Shown here piece after piece: positions 50,346 through 59,682 of a stretch of DNA of 64,000 nucleotides (position 1 is its first letter; the number at the start of each line of letters is the position of its first letter). The stretch comes from Moellerella wisconsensis ATCC 35017 (lineage in GTDB: Bacteria > Pseudomonadota > Gammaproteobacteria > Enterobacterales > Enterobacteriaceae). The notes beneath the pieces are model-generated. The model made no database searches. It had not been told where the DNA came from and worked only from the letters and a program-made list of their open reading frames with translations. The position numbers and the translations under genes were made by a program. The stretch lies in NCBI RefSeq assembly GCF_001294465.1, contig NZ_LGAA01000009.1, positions 1 through 64,000 of the forward strand, written 5' to 3'.

Positions 50346-50986
50346 CGTATTCTCCCGAGGTTGTGAATCTTTGTTATTGTGAGACAGGATCACACGATAG
50401 AATTCACATTAAAATGACAGTAATCACATAAAATTTATTTTTAAAATCAGGCGAAATACTTATAATTATTTGTTTTTAAATAATTAAATCGTAATTCATC
50501 CTTAAACTGTCTTCACAGCTTAATGTGAAAAATAATGTGATTTTTATCACTATTTTAACAAGGATCAATAATCGATTAGTTTAAGATAATTTGTTTGTGT
50601 CTATTTTTCTGATCTAAGAGATGTTTTTTTAACTATCTGATTATTAATAAATAAAATTTATCACTAGCTCATTATTTTTAGTTAAAGAAGCCACGATGAG
50701 GGGGGATGCTTAAGGAATAATCACTGTTCTTGCTGATAAAAGCCATTACATTTTAATGGTAATGATGAGGATAAGATCTATCGGAAGGTATCCACGGTGC
50801 TTTTTATTGTACTCTTGATGGTACGACTGGAATGTGCGATTGCTCTTGATGATAGAGCCGTCAAACTCATAGATAACGCGTGAGGGTTGATGACTCGCCC
50901 CATCACGCTTTCAATATCGCCGGTGCTTAGATTTCAGGCTCTCAGGCTTTTACCATTGACCCACCGAGTATACCCATAATCTCGGG
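50346..50986. other. ltnD-hsdR intergenic region
   Basis: This 641-base spacer contains the ltnD promoter region and a CRP-like site at 50536-50551. Between about 50700 and 50960 the sequence is less AT-rich, and the minus strand shows a short open stretch (reading VIYEFDGSIIKSN around 50840-50880) interrupted by stops. It could be a gene remnant. I do not recognise it. Confidence 0.4.
50536..50551. promoter_or_regulatory. CRP-like site upstream of ltnD
   Basis: TGTGATTTTTATCACT fits the CRP consensus TGTGA-N6-TCACA at nine of ten conserved positions. It lies 190 bases before ltnD on the minus strand, a position that would allow catabolite control of L-threonate use. Confidence 0.65.
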
Positions 50987-53900
50987 TTACTCATCATCCT
51001 GCCGGGCAAGGATCAACTGTTTTAAGTACTGTTCAATGCGAATATTCAGTTTAAATGGCGGCAGAGTTACGCGGTCTTGTGTTTCAAAATAGATCTTGGC
51101 TTTGGCTTTATCGACAGAATCTTTTAACGCATCGAAGCGTCCAAAATTGTTGAGATTGCTCTCATTAACGCTGTCCGCCATCAATGCGATAAGCTGTTGT
51201 TTATTTAACCCCAAATTATCAACAATCGCCTTTAAGTGGTCATTTTCAGCCTGATCTTTGTAACTGTTGATATAGTCTCTAAACGTATAGCCGTCAATTA
51301 ATTGTGCATCGCCGCGTTGTAACTCGTGCAAAAATAGCTTGGCATATTTTTGGTCACTTTGGGTAAGCGATGCAAATGATTTATGCAGCTCATTTAAAGT
51401 GGCATCCAGGCTGACAGAATTTGGATGGGTATCTAGTTGCTTTAAATATTTATCAAAGCGGCTGTTCATGTAATCGGCATCAATTTTACCGGTATCTATT
51501 TCTGTTAAATACCCATTGATATCAAAAGGCACATCGCCACCCCCCGCATCACAGCGCTCACTTTTTCGGGCTAATTCTTTGTAGCGTAAGGCTAGGCTTA
51601 AGTAGCTTTGTTGGTCTATCTCTAGCGTCACCTCATGTTGGTTATCATCATCAGTCAATGGAGAGGCCGATTGATCCCAACTCATGCCTTGGATTTTGGC
51701 GGCTGCTAAGTGTTGGTTAAAGGTATTGAATAATTTAGCAAATTTAGCGCAGGCGTTGATATCGTCTGGCAGCTTGTCCAAATTCTCAACCCCCGCGCTG
51801 ACAAACAGCTCGCGGATCTCAGCCTGTAATTTATTCATGGCTTCAAGATTGCTGGCTAATTTATCCACAAATAAGCCGATAGGTCGGTCACCGGAGTAGA
51901 GTTTTACCGCCTGATTAATGTGCTGTTCCATGGTGTGTGGGTAGCGATAATAACGAATGATGCCGTGGGGTTTGTCAGGGCCAAACAAGCGATTAGTGCG
52001 TGAGAAGGCTTGAATAATATTTTGGTATTTAATGACCTTATCTAAATACAAGGTATTCAGCCATTTAGAGTCAAAGCCAGTGAGCATCTGGTCGACTACA
52101 ATCAGTAAATCTAATTGTTTTGCAGGCTCAGTATGAATGCGCTCGTAGGGCTTTTTATGTGCCAGGCGGGCGGCGATATCTTTTTTGAACGCTGCATGGC
52201 GAGCAAAATCAAAATCTTGACCATATTGCTCATTATAGTCGGTCATAATTTCTTCTAGCCCATCGCCTTTAAAATTGAGGCCACGGTCGCCCGTGCCGTC
52301 GTTATCAATGTGCGGATCAAATAGCGCCGAGACTTTAAGCTCAGGTTTAGTAGCTTTTAACCGGCGGTAATAGTCAATGGCTTCGGCAATGCTGTTAGTG
52401 GCGAAAATAGCATGGAATTTATGACCTTGGCTGAGGACATCCCATTCAAGCAGAATATCTTCCACCACTTTGTCTTGGTGGGCATCGGTTAGATATTGGC
52501 TTTTAGGCACATAATCTTCGATGCCTTTATGATACTTGCCTGTGTCATCTTTATAGCCTGCCATTGGGACTTCATTCATAAAGTAGTTAAATTTTTTCTT
52601 TTTGGCAGGGTCATTCATGGCATCTTGCACCGAGCTGGCCTTGGCTTGCTGTAACGCGATCGATTGTTTTATATCACGGTCTTTAAAGGTGACTATTTTA
52701 TAAGGGTCAAAGCCCAGAACGTTGCCATCGCGGATCCCATCGGCAATGCTATAGCGGTGCAGCTCATTACCAAACACCGTGCTGGTGGTATTGCCGTTTT
52801 TTTGGTTTTCTTCTTGGATCGGCGTGCCGGTAAAGCCAAAAAATAAGGCGCGCGGAAAGGTACGTTTAATAATAATCAGCATATCGCCAAAGGTAGAGCG
52901 GTGAGCCTCATCAATAATAAACACCAAGCGCTTGGCGCGGATTTTTTCAATATCATTTGAGTTTATTGCCATGCCTTCATCGTCTACAGCTTCAAAAATA
53001 TTACTCATTTTTTGAATCGAACTAACAATCAAGGTGTCGGCGGGGGCGGTGCTGGTTAATTTGGTGATCAGAACATGGGTATTTTCGGTGGCTTGCACAT
53101 CTTCGCCATCGTCAGCAAAGTTGCGATATTCTGCCAGCGACTGGGTGCCTAGCTCAATCCTGTCCATTAAAAAAATCACTTTATCGGCATCTTTCGATTG
53201 GGCAATTAATTGCGCCGATTTAAAGCTGGTCATGGTTTTGCCTGAGCCAGTGGTATGCCAAATATAGCCACCAAGGCGGTCGGGGTTATTGGCGGCACTG
53301 CCCAATTTCTGCCAGTGGGTTTTGGCCACTTTATCCGAGATAGCATTGGCGGCGTAATACTGATAGCTACGCATCACTTTAAGGATGCCGTCAGTATCGT
53401 CAGCGACAGTATAAAAGCCAATCAATCGGTGCGCCATCGGGATTGACAATAAGGTTGCTACGATGTCCTTCCAGTAGTTCATCGGTTCATTATTAAAATC
53501 TGCCCAGTGAAATTGATAGTCAGAGTTAAATTTACCGTCTAGCCCGGGATTGGCAAAGTATTGGGTCTCTTCTGGCTCCATGGCGACAAATACTTGGATC
53601 AGCGAGAACAAGCCGCTAAAGACTCTCTCGCTGCTGTACTTTATAATTTGATTGACCGCTTGGCTCACCGGAATGCCGCTGCGCTTTAGCTCGACATGGA
53701 TCACCGGCATACCATTAATCAGTAATAACACATCGCCACGGCGGTCATTACGCAGCGGGCTGCCGCGTTCGAATTTGGGTTGCTGTACAATTTGGTAACG
53801 GCTTTGCCCGGCGGCGATTTCTTGGCGATCGTATATTTTTAAGCTGATTTCTTTGCCGAGGTGCAAGCTATCAGCCGGATTATCGCGTTTAATTGCCACG

Positions 53901-54163
53901 GTTTTACCGTTAATTAAACCATTCAGTTTGAGCGGGGTTTTTAGTTCTTTGATTTGCTCAATAATTTGCTGCATTTCGGTGTCGGTTAACGGCACATCGT
54001 TTAACCTGTCTTGCTGGCGATTATTTTCAAACAGAATGGCCGCCCAGTTTTGCAGTAACTCGGCTTCAGTTTTATTTTTAAGTATTTTATCTTCCCACCC
54101 TTTGTGGGTGAGTAACTGAACAAATGCCTGCTCAAATTGGGCTTCGGTTTTAAAGGTGGTCAT
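50987..54163 (-). CDS. hsdR: Type I restriction enzyme R subunit HsdR
   Basis: HsdR is the nuclease and ATP-driven translocase of a type I restriction system. The 1058-residue protein has the N-terminal PD-(D/E)XK nuclease with Asp144, Glu158 and Lys160 (RRGDVLLL...VIHVELKR). The helicase Walker A is TTGSGKT (304-310) and the DEAH box is IIDEAH (416-421). FGFTGTPIQEEN and LIVVDQMLTGFDSKWLNTLYLDK follow, with a helical C-terminal domain that binds the methylase. All motifs look intact. It is the last gene of hsdM-hsdS-hsdR, 15 bases after hsdS. The sequence resembles the EcoR124I (type IC) R subunit in length and motifs. Confidence 0.96.
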   Translation of the reverse strand: MTTFKTEAQFEQAFVQLLTHKGWEDKILKNKTEAELLQNWAAILFENNRQQDRLNDVPLTDTEMQQIIEQIKELKTPLKLNGLINGKTVAIKRDNPADSLHLGKEISLKIYDRQEIAAGQSRYQIVQQPKFERGSPLRNDRRGDVLLLINGMPVIHVELKRSGIPVSQAVNQIIKYSSERVFSGLFSLIQVFVAMEPEETQYFANPGLDGKFNSDYQFHWADFNNEPMNYWKDIVATLLSIPMAHRLIGFYTVADDTDGILKVMRSYQYYAANAISDKVAKTHWQKLGSAANNPDRLGGYIWHTTGSGKTMTSFKSAQLIAQSKDADKVIFLMDRIELGTQSLAEYRNFADDGEDVQATENTHVLITKLTSTAPADTLIVSSIQKMSNIFEAVDDEGMAINSNDIEKIRAKRLVFIIDEAHRSTFGDMLIIIKRTFPRALFFGFTGTPIQEENQKNGNTTSTVFGNELHRYSIADGIRDGNVLGFDPYKIVTFKDRDIKQSIALQQAKASSVQDAMNDPAKKKKFNYFMNEVPMAGYKDDTGKYHKGIEDYVPKSQYLTDAHQDKVVEDILLEWDVLSQGHKFHAIFATNSIAEAIDYYRRLKATKPELKVSALFDPHIDNDGTGDRGLNFKGDGLEEIMTDYNEQYGQDFDFARHAAFKKDIAARLAHKKPYERIHTEPAKQLDLLIVVDQMLTGFDSKWLNTLYLDKVIKYQNIIQAFSRTNRLFGPDKPHGIIRYYRYPHTMEQHINQAVKLYSGDRPIGLFVDKLASNLEAMNKLQAEIRELFVSAGVENLDKLPDDINACAKFAKLFNTFNQHLAAAKIQGMSWDQSASPLTDDDNQHEVTLEIDQQSYLSLALRYKELARKSERCDAGGGDVPFDINGYLTEIDTGKIDADYMNSRFDKYLKQLDTHPNSVSLDATLNELHKSFASLTQSDQKYAKLFLHELQRGDAQLIDGYTFRDYINSYKDQAENDHLKAIVDNLGLNKQQLIALMADSVNESNLNNFGRFDALKDSVDKAKAKIYFETQDRVTLPPFKLNIRIEQYLKQLILARQDDE

Positions 54164-54178
54164 TATTTTTGCCCTCGG

Positions 54179-55417
54179 CTAAACAAACATTTTACTTAAG
54201 CAAGCTTGCTTGATGGTATTCAGTTTGCTGATTTGTTGCTGGTGCTGGTTGATTAGGGTATCGAGTTTTTGGAAATAGTTGCCGATGGCGGTTTGTTCTT
54301 CTTTATTAGGAATATATAAACATTCTTCTTCTAAAGCACGACCTTTAATATTTCCGATAGCTCCGTTACCACCAGACACGTTTATAGAAAGAAATCTATC
54401 GTACCAATATGTACACATTGAGGCATTTAAGAAGTAAGGTTCTTTTGTTTCAACCAATAACATGAAGCCTCCGTGTACGGCATCTACGGTTAAGCTATTC
54501 ACTACTGCATGTTTTCCTACTAATTGACTAGACCCATTAGCGGATGTTATTAAAATATCGCCATTTTTAGTAGAATTAATATTGATAGCGCTTTTATTAA
54601 CCCGTATATCGTCTTTTCTTAGTTCAAACTTGTCTATGTTAATATTCGAGGAGCGTAATACAACTGTTCCTTTCTCAGAGATATCATTTGGTTTATAAGT
54701 AAGTCCTCTTCTTATTTCAGCTATTTGCTTTAATTGAATCTCCTCCCACGCCCCACTAAACCCCTTAAAGCGAATTTCAGGCACAGTTGCGCCTGGTTTA
54801 GGAAACATTTTTTCCAGCATGGCTTTTTTAATGTTGTTCAGCTTGGCATGCTTTTGCTGATGTTGATGGATCAAGCTGTCAAGCTGTTGGAAGTAGTTGG
54901 CAATGGCGGTTTGTTCTTCTGATTTCGGTAAAGCCACCAATAGATTTTTTAACGAATCAATTCCAATATTTCTTTGAGAACCAGTGTTTATATCTAATTC
55001 TATTTGGTTTTTAGTTCTGTTTGTCTGAAAGAAATAGAATAAATATTTACCATAAGAGGTATTGCTCGTTTTTAAAATTGCACAAGAATAAGAAATTAAG
55101 AAATTAATTTCCGTTTCAATATATCGAACAGCCCCAACTGATGCATAACGAGCAAATATTATATCGCCATATTCAGGCTTTATTTTTTTTGATAATTGCT
55201 CGTAATCTTCAATGGATATTAACTTAGCACTTTCAAAATTAAGACCGTTAATTCCACAGAAGTCTCCTGTCATAAGGTAGGGAATGCCTGTTGTTTTAGA
55301 TTCAGGCATACGATGATCTATATCACCAATGAGGCAGAGGCTTCCCAAACATCGACTATCCCACTCCCCACTAAATCCCTTAAAGCGGATCTCTGGCACT
55401 TTCTTCTCGACACTCAT
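54179..55417 (-). CDS. hsdS: Type I restriction specificity subunit HsdS
   Basis: HsdS chooses the two-part DNA target of the type I complex. The 412 residues show the usual duplication: target recognition domain 1, then a conserved helical spacer (SLIHQHQQKHAKLNNIKK). Domain 2 is introduced by a repeated VPEIRFKGFSG(E/A)W segment, and a second spacer (TLINQHQQQISKLNTIKQ) ends the protein. The start codon is one base after the hsdM stop (TAAGATG). The recognition domains are more AT-rich than the conserved parts, typical of exchanged domains. The target sequence cannot be read from this. Confidence 0.94.
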   Translation of the reverse strand: MSVEKKVPEIRFKGFSGEWDSRCLGSLCLIGDIDHRMPESKTTGIPYLMTGDFCGINGLNFESAKLISIEDYEQLSKKIKPEYGDIIFARYASVGAVRYIETEINFLISYSCAILKTSNTSYGKYLFYFFQTNRTKNQIELDINTGSQRNIGIDSLKNLLVALPKSEEQTAIANYFQQLDSLIHQHQQKHAKLNNIKKAMLEKMFPKPGATVPEIRFKGFSGAWEEIQLKQIAEIRRGLTYKPNDISEKGTVVLRSSNINIDKFELRKDDIRVNKSAININSTKNGDILITSANGSSQLVGKHAVVNSLTVDAVHGGFMLLVETKEPYFLNASMCTYWYDRFLSINVSGGNGAIGNIKGRALEEECLYIPNKEEQTAIGNYFQKLDTLINQHQQQISKLNTIKQACLSKMFV

Positions 55418-55418
55418 C

Positions 55419-58010
55419 TTATTCCCCCTTCAATAAACGGGTGAACTCATGCAAGCCCTGCAGATCAAACTCGTTGCCGGTGAGCTCGCTCATCATCTGC
55501 GCTAGTTGTTGCTCGGTGGTTTTGATTTCATTGGCCACTTGCGAATAAGTGACGGCATATTTATCCGCCAGCGCTTGTACTTGGCTAGTGAGCTGGCTAA
55601 TTACCGCACTTGGCATGCTGGCAAGTTCAGTGCTTAATGGGGTGATCCATTTTAGCTGCAATAGCTTATTTACTTGCTCATCGGTTAAACCTTCAAGGGT
55701 GGTTTTGGTTTTTAAGTGCAGCGCCGTGGCGGCGTCTTTGACGGTTTTTTTCAGGGCTTTTTCTTGGTCGATAAGCTCGCTGACACGAATAATTTTAGCC
55801 TCGTAGCTGTCTTCGGCAAACTTGATTTTTGTGTCTTTTTGCTCTTTCAATAACGCTTTCGCTGCCTTGTTGACCTCGGCATTGGCAAAGCCGTCTTTGC
55901 TCTCTTTGACTGTCTCTTGTTCTTTTTCTTCTTCGTTGAGTGATTCGAAAATTTCTTCCAATTCGCTGGCGATTTCCATCAGGCGATTTTCTTGTTTTGC
56001 TAAGGCTTGTAACTCCTCACTCAAATAGGTTTGTTGCACTAAATCAAACGGCAGGATATGGCCTTTCCAACCCTCTTGGACTTCGATATCTTGGCCATTT
56101 TTCTTCTTGATAACGATGTTCGCGTCAACTTGTTTGGTCGCGGCAAACTTTTCGGTTTGCATCATTTCCAAATCAGCGCTGATAATTTGCCATTGGTTAC
56201 TTAGAAATTGATAAGCTTGGTATTTATCGATTAAGGCGATAGGGGCTAAGCGGCTAAATAACTCGGCACTTAATACCGCCTCTTGCTGATGACGGTGGAC
56301 AGTTTCCCAGTTTGTGATTAATTGGCGGTGCAGAAGGTCATCAAAGCCGTTAAAGGCTTGGTGATAGGCACTGATAAATGCTTGCACTTGAGGGTGCTGA
56401 CTAATGCAGCCATTAACCGCTTGCTTATCAATCGCCAGCGTACTGTAAGCGGCAGATTTTGGCGTAAATAGCGTATCATGCAATTGCGGGAAAGCTTGCC
56501 AATACTCGGCTAACTCCGCAATTTCGCGGTTCGGGATGCCGCCAAGCAGGGTGGCGTGTAAATCCCAGTGTGGTGCTGGCGCAGAGGAATCAACATAGCG
56601 CGGTATATTGAGATTGTAGTCGTTGGCTTGCAGCGTTTCTTTACTGACCCGTTGCGAAAATTTATCAATGCTTTCGCGGTTAATCACCGCATCGGTAATC
56701 CGTTTGATATCACTGGCTTGCAGTTTGTTGTTTTTGCCTTCTTTGACAAAGTGCTTAGAGGCATCAATCACCAAGACATCGGTATTTTGACGTTTTTGCT
56801 TAAGGACCAATATCACCGTAGGAATACCGGTACCAAAAAAGATATTGGCCGGTAAACCGATAATGGTATCAATGTGGTTTTGCTCAATCAATTGCTGGCG
56901 AATTTTACCTTCTTCACCGCCACGGAATAATACCCCATGCGGTAACACAATGGTCATAATACCATCCGGTTTTAAGTGGTAGAGGTCATGCAGTAAAAAG
57001 GCAAAATCGGCTTTGGTTTTGGGGGCTAGGCCAAAACGGGAATAGCGTGGGTCGTTATCTTTAAAGCTGGGATCCCAGCTTTGCGAGTAAGGTGGATTAG
57101 AGACTACCGCATCCAGATACAAGGTATGGTAGGAGCCTTGAGGATCGTTTTCGTCAAAATAGGGCCAATCCTCTGCTAGGGTATCGCCATTGCGAGTTTT
57201 AATATTGCTGGCTTTAATCCCGCGCATGATCAGGTTCATTCGGGTGAGGTTGTAGGTGTTAGCTTTTAACTCTTGAGCGTAATAGGTGATGCTGTCTTTG
57301 TTTTTAGCGTATTTTTCTACCGCTTCACCGATGTTGATCAGCAACGACCCGGAGCCAGACGTGGGGTCGTAGATTTCGAGAGTCTCTTTGTGTTGTAACT
57401 CGTGAGCGACGATATTGGACATCAATACCGAAACTTCATGGGGGGTATAAAACTCACCGGCTTTTTTACCGGCATTGGCGGCAAATTTTTCAATTAGGTA
57501 TTCATAAATATAGCCCAGCACATCATAGCCATGGTTTCCTTGCATGGGGATGCTTTTGATCAGGTGCAGTAAGTCGCTGATGGCTTTGGTGCGTTTGCCG
57601 GCACTTTCCCCCAGTTTACTTAATCCGGTTTCTAAGGTGGTAAAAATGCCTTCAAACAGTTTTTTGTAGGTGGGCGAAATTAAACGGCTAAATGCCGAAA
57701 GGGCATCGCGTACGTTAGATTCATCAAAATCAGACGTTGGGTCAACCCAGGTAGAAAACAGGTTATCGTAGGCAATAAAATAGCCCAAATTGCTTTGGAT
57801 ATATTCAACGGTGTCGGCGTCTGTTTCATTGAGTGCTTGGATATCGGCAGCCGTCATTCCAGCTTTGGTCACAAACTGCACCAGTTGATCGCTAAGGTAC
57901 TTATAGAAAATAAAGCCTAAAATATAATCTTTATAGTCGTTGGCTTCAATTTTAGATCGCATTTGATTAGCCGATTCCCAAATCTTGGCGGCCAGTTGTT
58001 GTTTGTTCAT
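55419..58010 (-). CDS. hsdM: Type I restriction methyltransferase subunit HsdM (long form)
   Basis: HsdM is the adenine methyltransferase of the type I system. The SAM-binding motif is DPTSGSGSLL (215-224), and the adenine methylase motif is NPPY (305-308). The N-terminal HsdM helical domain (KQQLAAKIWESANQMRSKIE) and VDLG-like flanks are present. At 863 residues it is much longer than M.EcoR124I (520). The extra C-terminal part from about residue 500 contains a long charged, coiled-coil-like stretch (about 640-760) and ends in helices (NEFDLQGLHEFTRLLKGE). Long HsdM proteins of this kind are known. It is the first gene of the operon. Confidence 0.95.
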   Translation of the reverse strand: MNKQQLAAKIWESANQMRSKIEANDYKDYILGFIFYKYLSDQLVQFVTKAGMTAADIQALNETDADTVEYIQSNLGYFIAYDNLFSTWVDPTSDFDESNVRDALSAFSRLISPTYKKLFEGIFTTLETGLSKLGESAGKRTKAISDLLHLIKSIPMQGNHGYDVLGYIYEYLIEKFAANAGKKAGEFYTPHEVSVLMSNIVAHELQHKETLEIYDPTSGSGSLLINIGEAVEKYAKNKDSITYYAQELKANTYNLTRMNLIMRGIKASNIKTRNGDTLAEDWPYFDENDPQGSYHTLYLDAVVSNPPYSQSWDPSFKDNDPRYSRFGLAPKTKADFAFLLHDLYHLKPDGIMTIVLPHGVLFRGGEEGKIRQQLIEQNHIDTIIGLPANIFFGTGIPTVILVLKQKRQNTDVLVIDASKHFVKEGKNNKLQASDIKRITDAVINRESIDKFSQRVSKETLQANDYNLNIPRYVDSSAPAPHWDLHATLLGGIPNREIAELAEYWQAFPQLHDTLFTPKSAAYSTLAIDKQAVNGCISQHPQVQAFISAYHQAFNGFDDLLHRQLITNWETVHRHQQEAVLSAELFSRLAPIALIDKYQAYQFLSNQWQIISADLEMMQTEKFAATKQVDANIVIKKKNGQDIEVQEGWKGHILPFDLVQQTYLSEELQALAKQENRLMEIASELEEIFESLNEEEKEQETVKESKDGFANAEVNKAAKALLKEQKDTKIKFAEDSYEAKIIRVSELIDQEKALKKTVKDAATALHLKTKTTLEGLTDEQVNKLLQLKWITPLSTELASMPSAVISQLTSQVQALADKYAVTYSQVANEIKTTEQQLAQMMSELTGNEFDLQGLHEFTRLLKGE

Positions 58011-58268
58011 ATTTTACTCTAATAATGTTCCATGGGTAACTAAGCAATAGATGTAAATCCGGCAATGCCGCGATCAACAGCGCAGACCCGCTATTAAACC
58101 CCATTGGGGTCATAAAGTCTGTCAACTTGGTCGGTTAGTCGGGTCGCGCGGTGATTAATTGATCAACAGACGGTTATTAAGCGACTGTATATTAAGGTCA
58201 TAGGTGATTAACCGCCTCTTTTAAAAAGAGTGTATTTTCTACCGCCAGCAGTTAACTCCTTTTAGGGG

Positions 58269-59183
58269 CTACTCGAAATAATCAGTATCCAGCTTCGGTA
58301 ATTTAATCAACTGTGAGCTAACGCCAATTTCATTATCCATCATCAGGTTAACTAAGCGGTTACCATCAATAAGCACTAATCCCTCAACCGATTTGGCGAA
58401 TTCAATCGCATGAGCAGTATAACCCGAGGTGGTAATAAAAATCCCACGTTTGGCTTTTTGTCCTGCCAGTGCGCCGTAAAATGCTTGTAAATCAGGACGT
58501 CCTACGGTGCCTTGCCAGCGTTTTGCCTGAACATAAATCCGTTCTAAACCGAGTTTATCTAACGAGATGATCCCATCGATCCCTCCATCTCCGGTGCCGC
58601 CGACGCGTTGTAGATCATCGCGATGGCTGCCATAACCCAGTTTGTGCAGAACATCCAATACAATGAATTCGAAGCGAGTGGGCGAGACTTGAAGTAAATT
58701 AGCCAGTAAATCAATGGCAACAGATTCACGGATTTCTTTCAGTGCATCATTTAGCCGATCATCTGGGCTGCGAGCTTGCGAAGGGGTATCTGAATCTATG
58801 GGCGTATCTTCATCTAGTAGAACTGCATCAGGATCAGTTTTGAGTTTTACGTTCATAAAATCAAAGGCTAAGTGATCAACTTGTTCTTTGGCCAGCGGAA
58901 AAGAGTTATTTTTAATCCAGGCTAACCCTTTTTCTGTTAAGCACCATTTGCCGCGTGATAAGCTTTGTGAAAGCCCAGCGCGTTTCAACCGGTCATGCGC
59001 CCAACCCGCACGATTTTTATACACTAATTGACCGCTTGAAAGCACCTCCGCCCGTTGAGTATCATCTAAGCCTAAAATATCTGCTGCGCTTTCATGGACG
59101 GCTTTAGCTGCCAGGCCTTTAGGGTGAGGAGCTAAACAGCGTAATACTGGTTCAATAAATTTATCGTAGGTTGGGACGGCCAT
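58269..59183 (-). CDS. mrr: Mrr type IV restriction endonuclease
   Basis: Mrr cuts DNA containing foreign methylation and in E. coli responds to high pressure. The 304 residues equal E. coli Mrr in length and align end to end. The N-terminal winged-helix domain begins MAVPTYDKFIEPVLRCLAP and contains NRAGWAHDRLKRAGLSQSL. The nuclease core has GTGDGGIDG with Asp203 and the QAK motif Gln219-Lys221 (YVQAKRW), so it looks active. It lies 258 bases upstream of hsdM on the same strand. This mrr-hsd linkage recalls the E. coli immigration control region, though gene order differs. Confidence 0.96.
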   Translation of the reverse strand: MAVPTYDKFIEPVLRCLAPHPKGLAAKAVHESAADILGLDDTQRAEVLSSGQLVYKNRAGWAHDRLKRAGLSQSLSRGKWCLTEKGLAWIKNNSFPLAKEQVDHLAFDFMNVKLKTDPDAVLLDEDTPIDSDTPSQARSPDDRLNDALKEIRESVAIDLLANLLQVSPTRFEFIVLDVLHKLGYGSHRDDLQRVGGTGDGGIDGIISLDKLGLERIYVQAKRWQGTVGRPDLQAFYGALAGQKAKRGIFITTSGYTAHAIEFAKSVEGLVLIDGNRLVNLMMDNEIGVSSQLIKLPKLDTDYFE

Positions 59184-59682
59184 ATAAATCCTCTATAAGC
59201 GATACTTAACATGAAGTTACATACTATGGCATTTAACCCTGCAGATGTTAAGTTGGATTTAGTTATAATCATGTTGATCGCCTGCCTAATCATGGATACG
59301 TTTTTCTCTGACTCACTTTTAATACTGCTATTTATGGATATCTATTATAGATAGCTATTTTTAGTCAGCTACTTATCAATGCCTATCTTTAAATACTTAT
59401 CTATAGGCAATTATTGATAGACCTATTGCTAGAAAATGTCTTAATTTAAAAAAATATAATTATTTATTTAAATGATGATAGCTTAGTTTGACTAAGTTCT
59501 TTATGAATATATGATTAAATATAAAAGTTATAATTGCGTGGTGAACTACAAAGATAATTTTTATATGGGTAATTAATAAATAATAAAAAATATCCTATAT
59601 TACTGAATTAATATATTAACTTACTATTTTAAAAATAAATTTAATTATTAAATCTTATATAATTAGCTGGCGACTCGTATTT
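59184..59682. other. mrr to transposase-like gene intergenic region
   Basis: This 499-base AT-rich spacer separates divergent genes. I see no gene and no terminal inverted repeat of an insertion sequence. TATC/GATA-rich short repeats around 59330-59420 could form weak hairpins. Confidence 0.5.
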
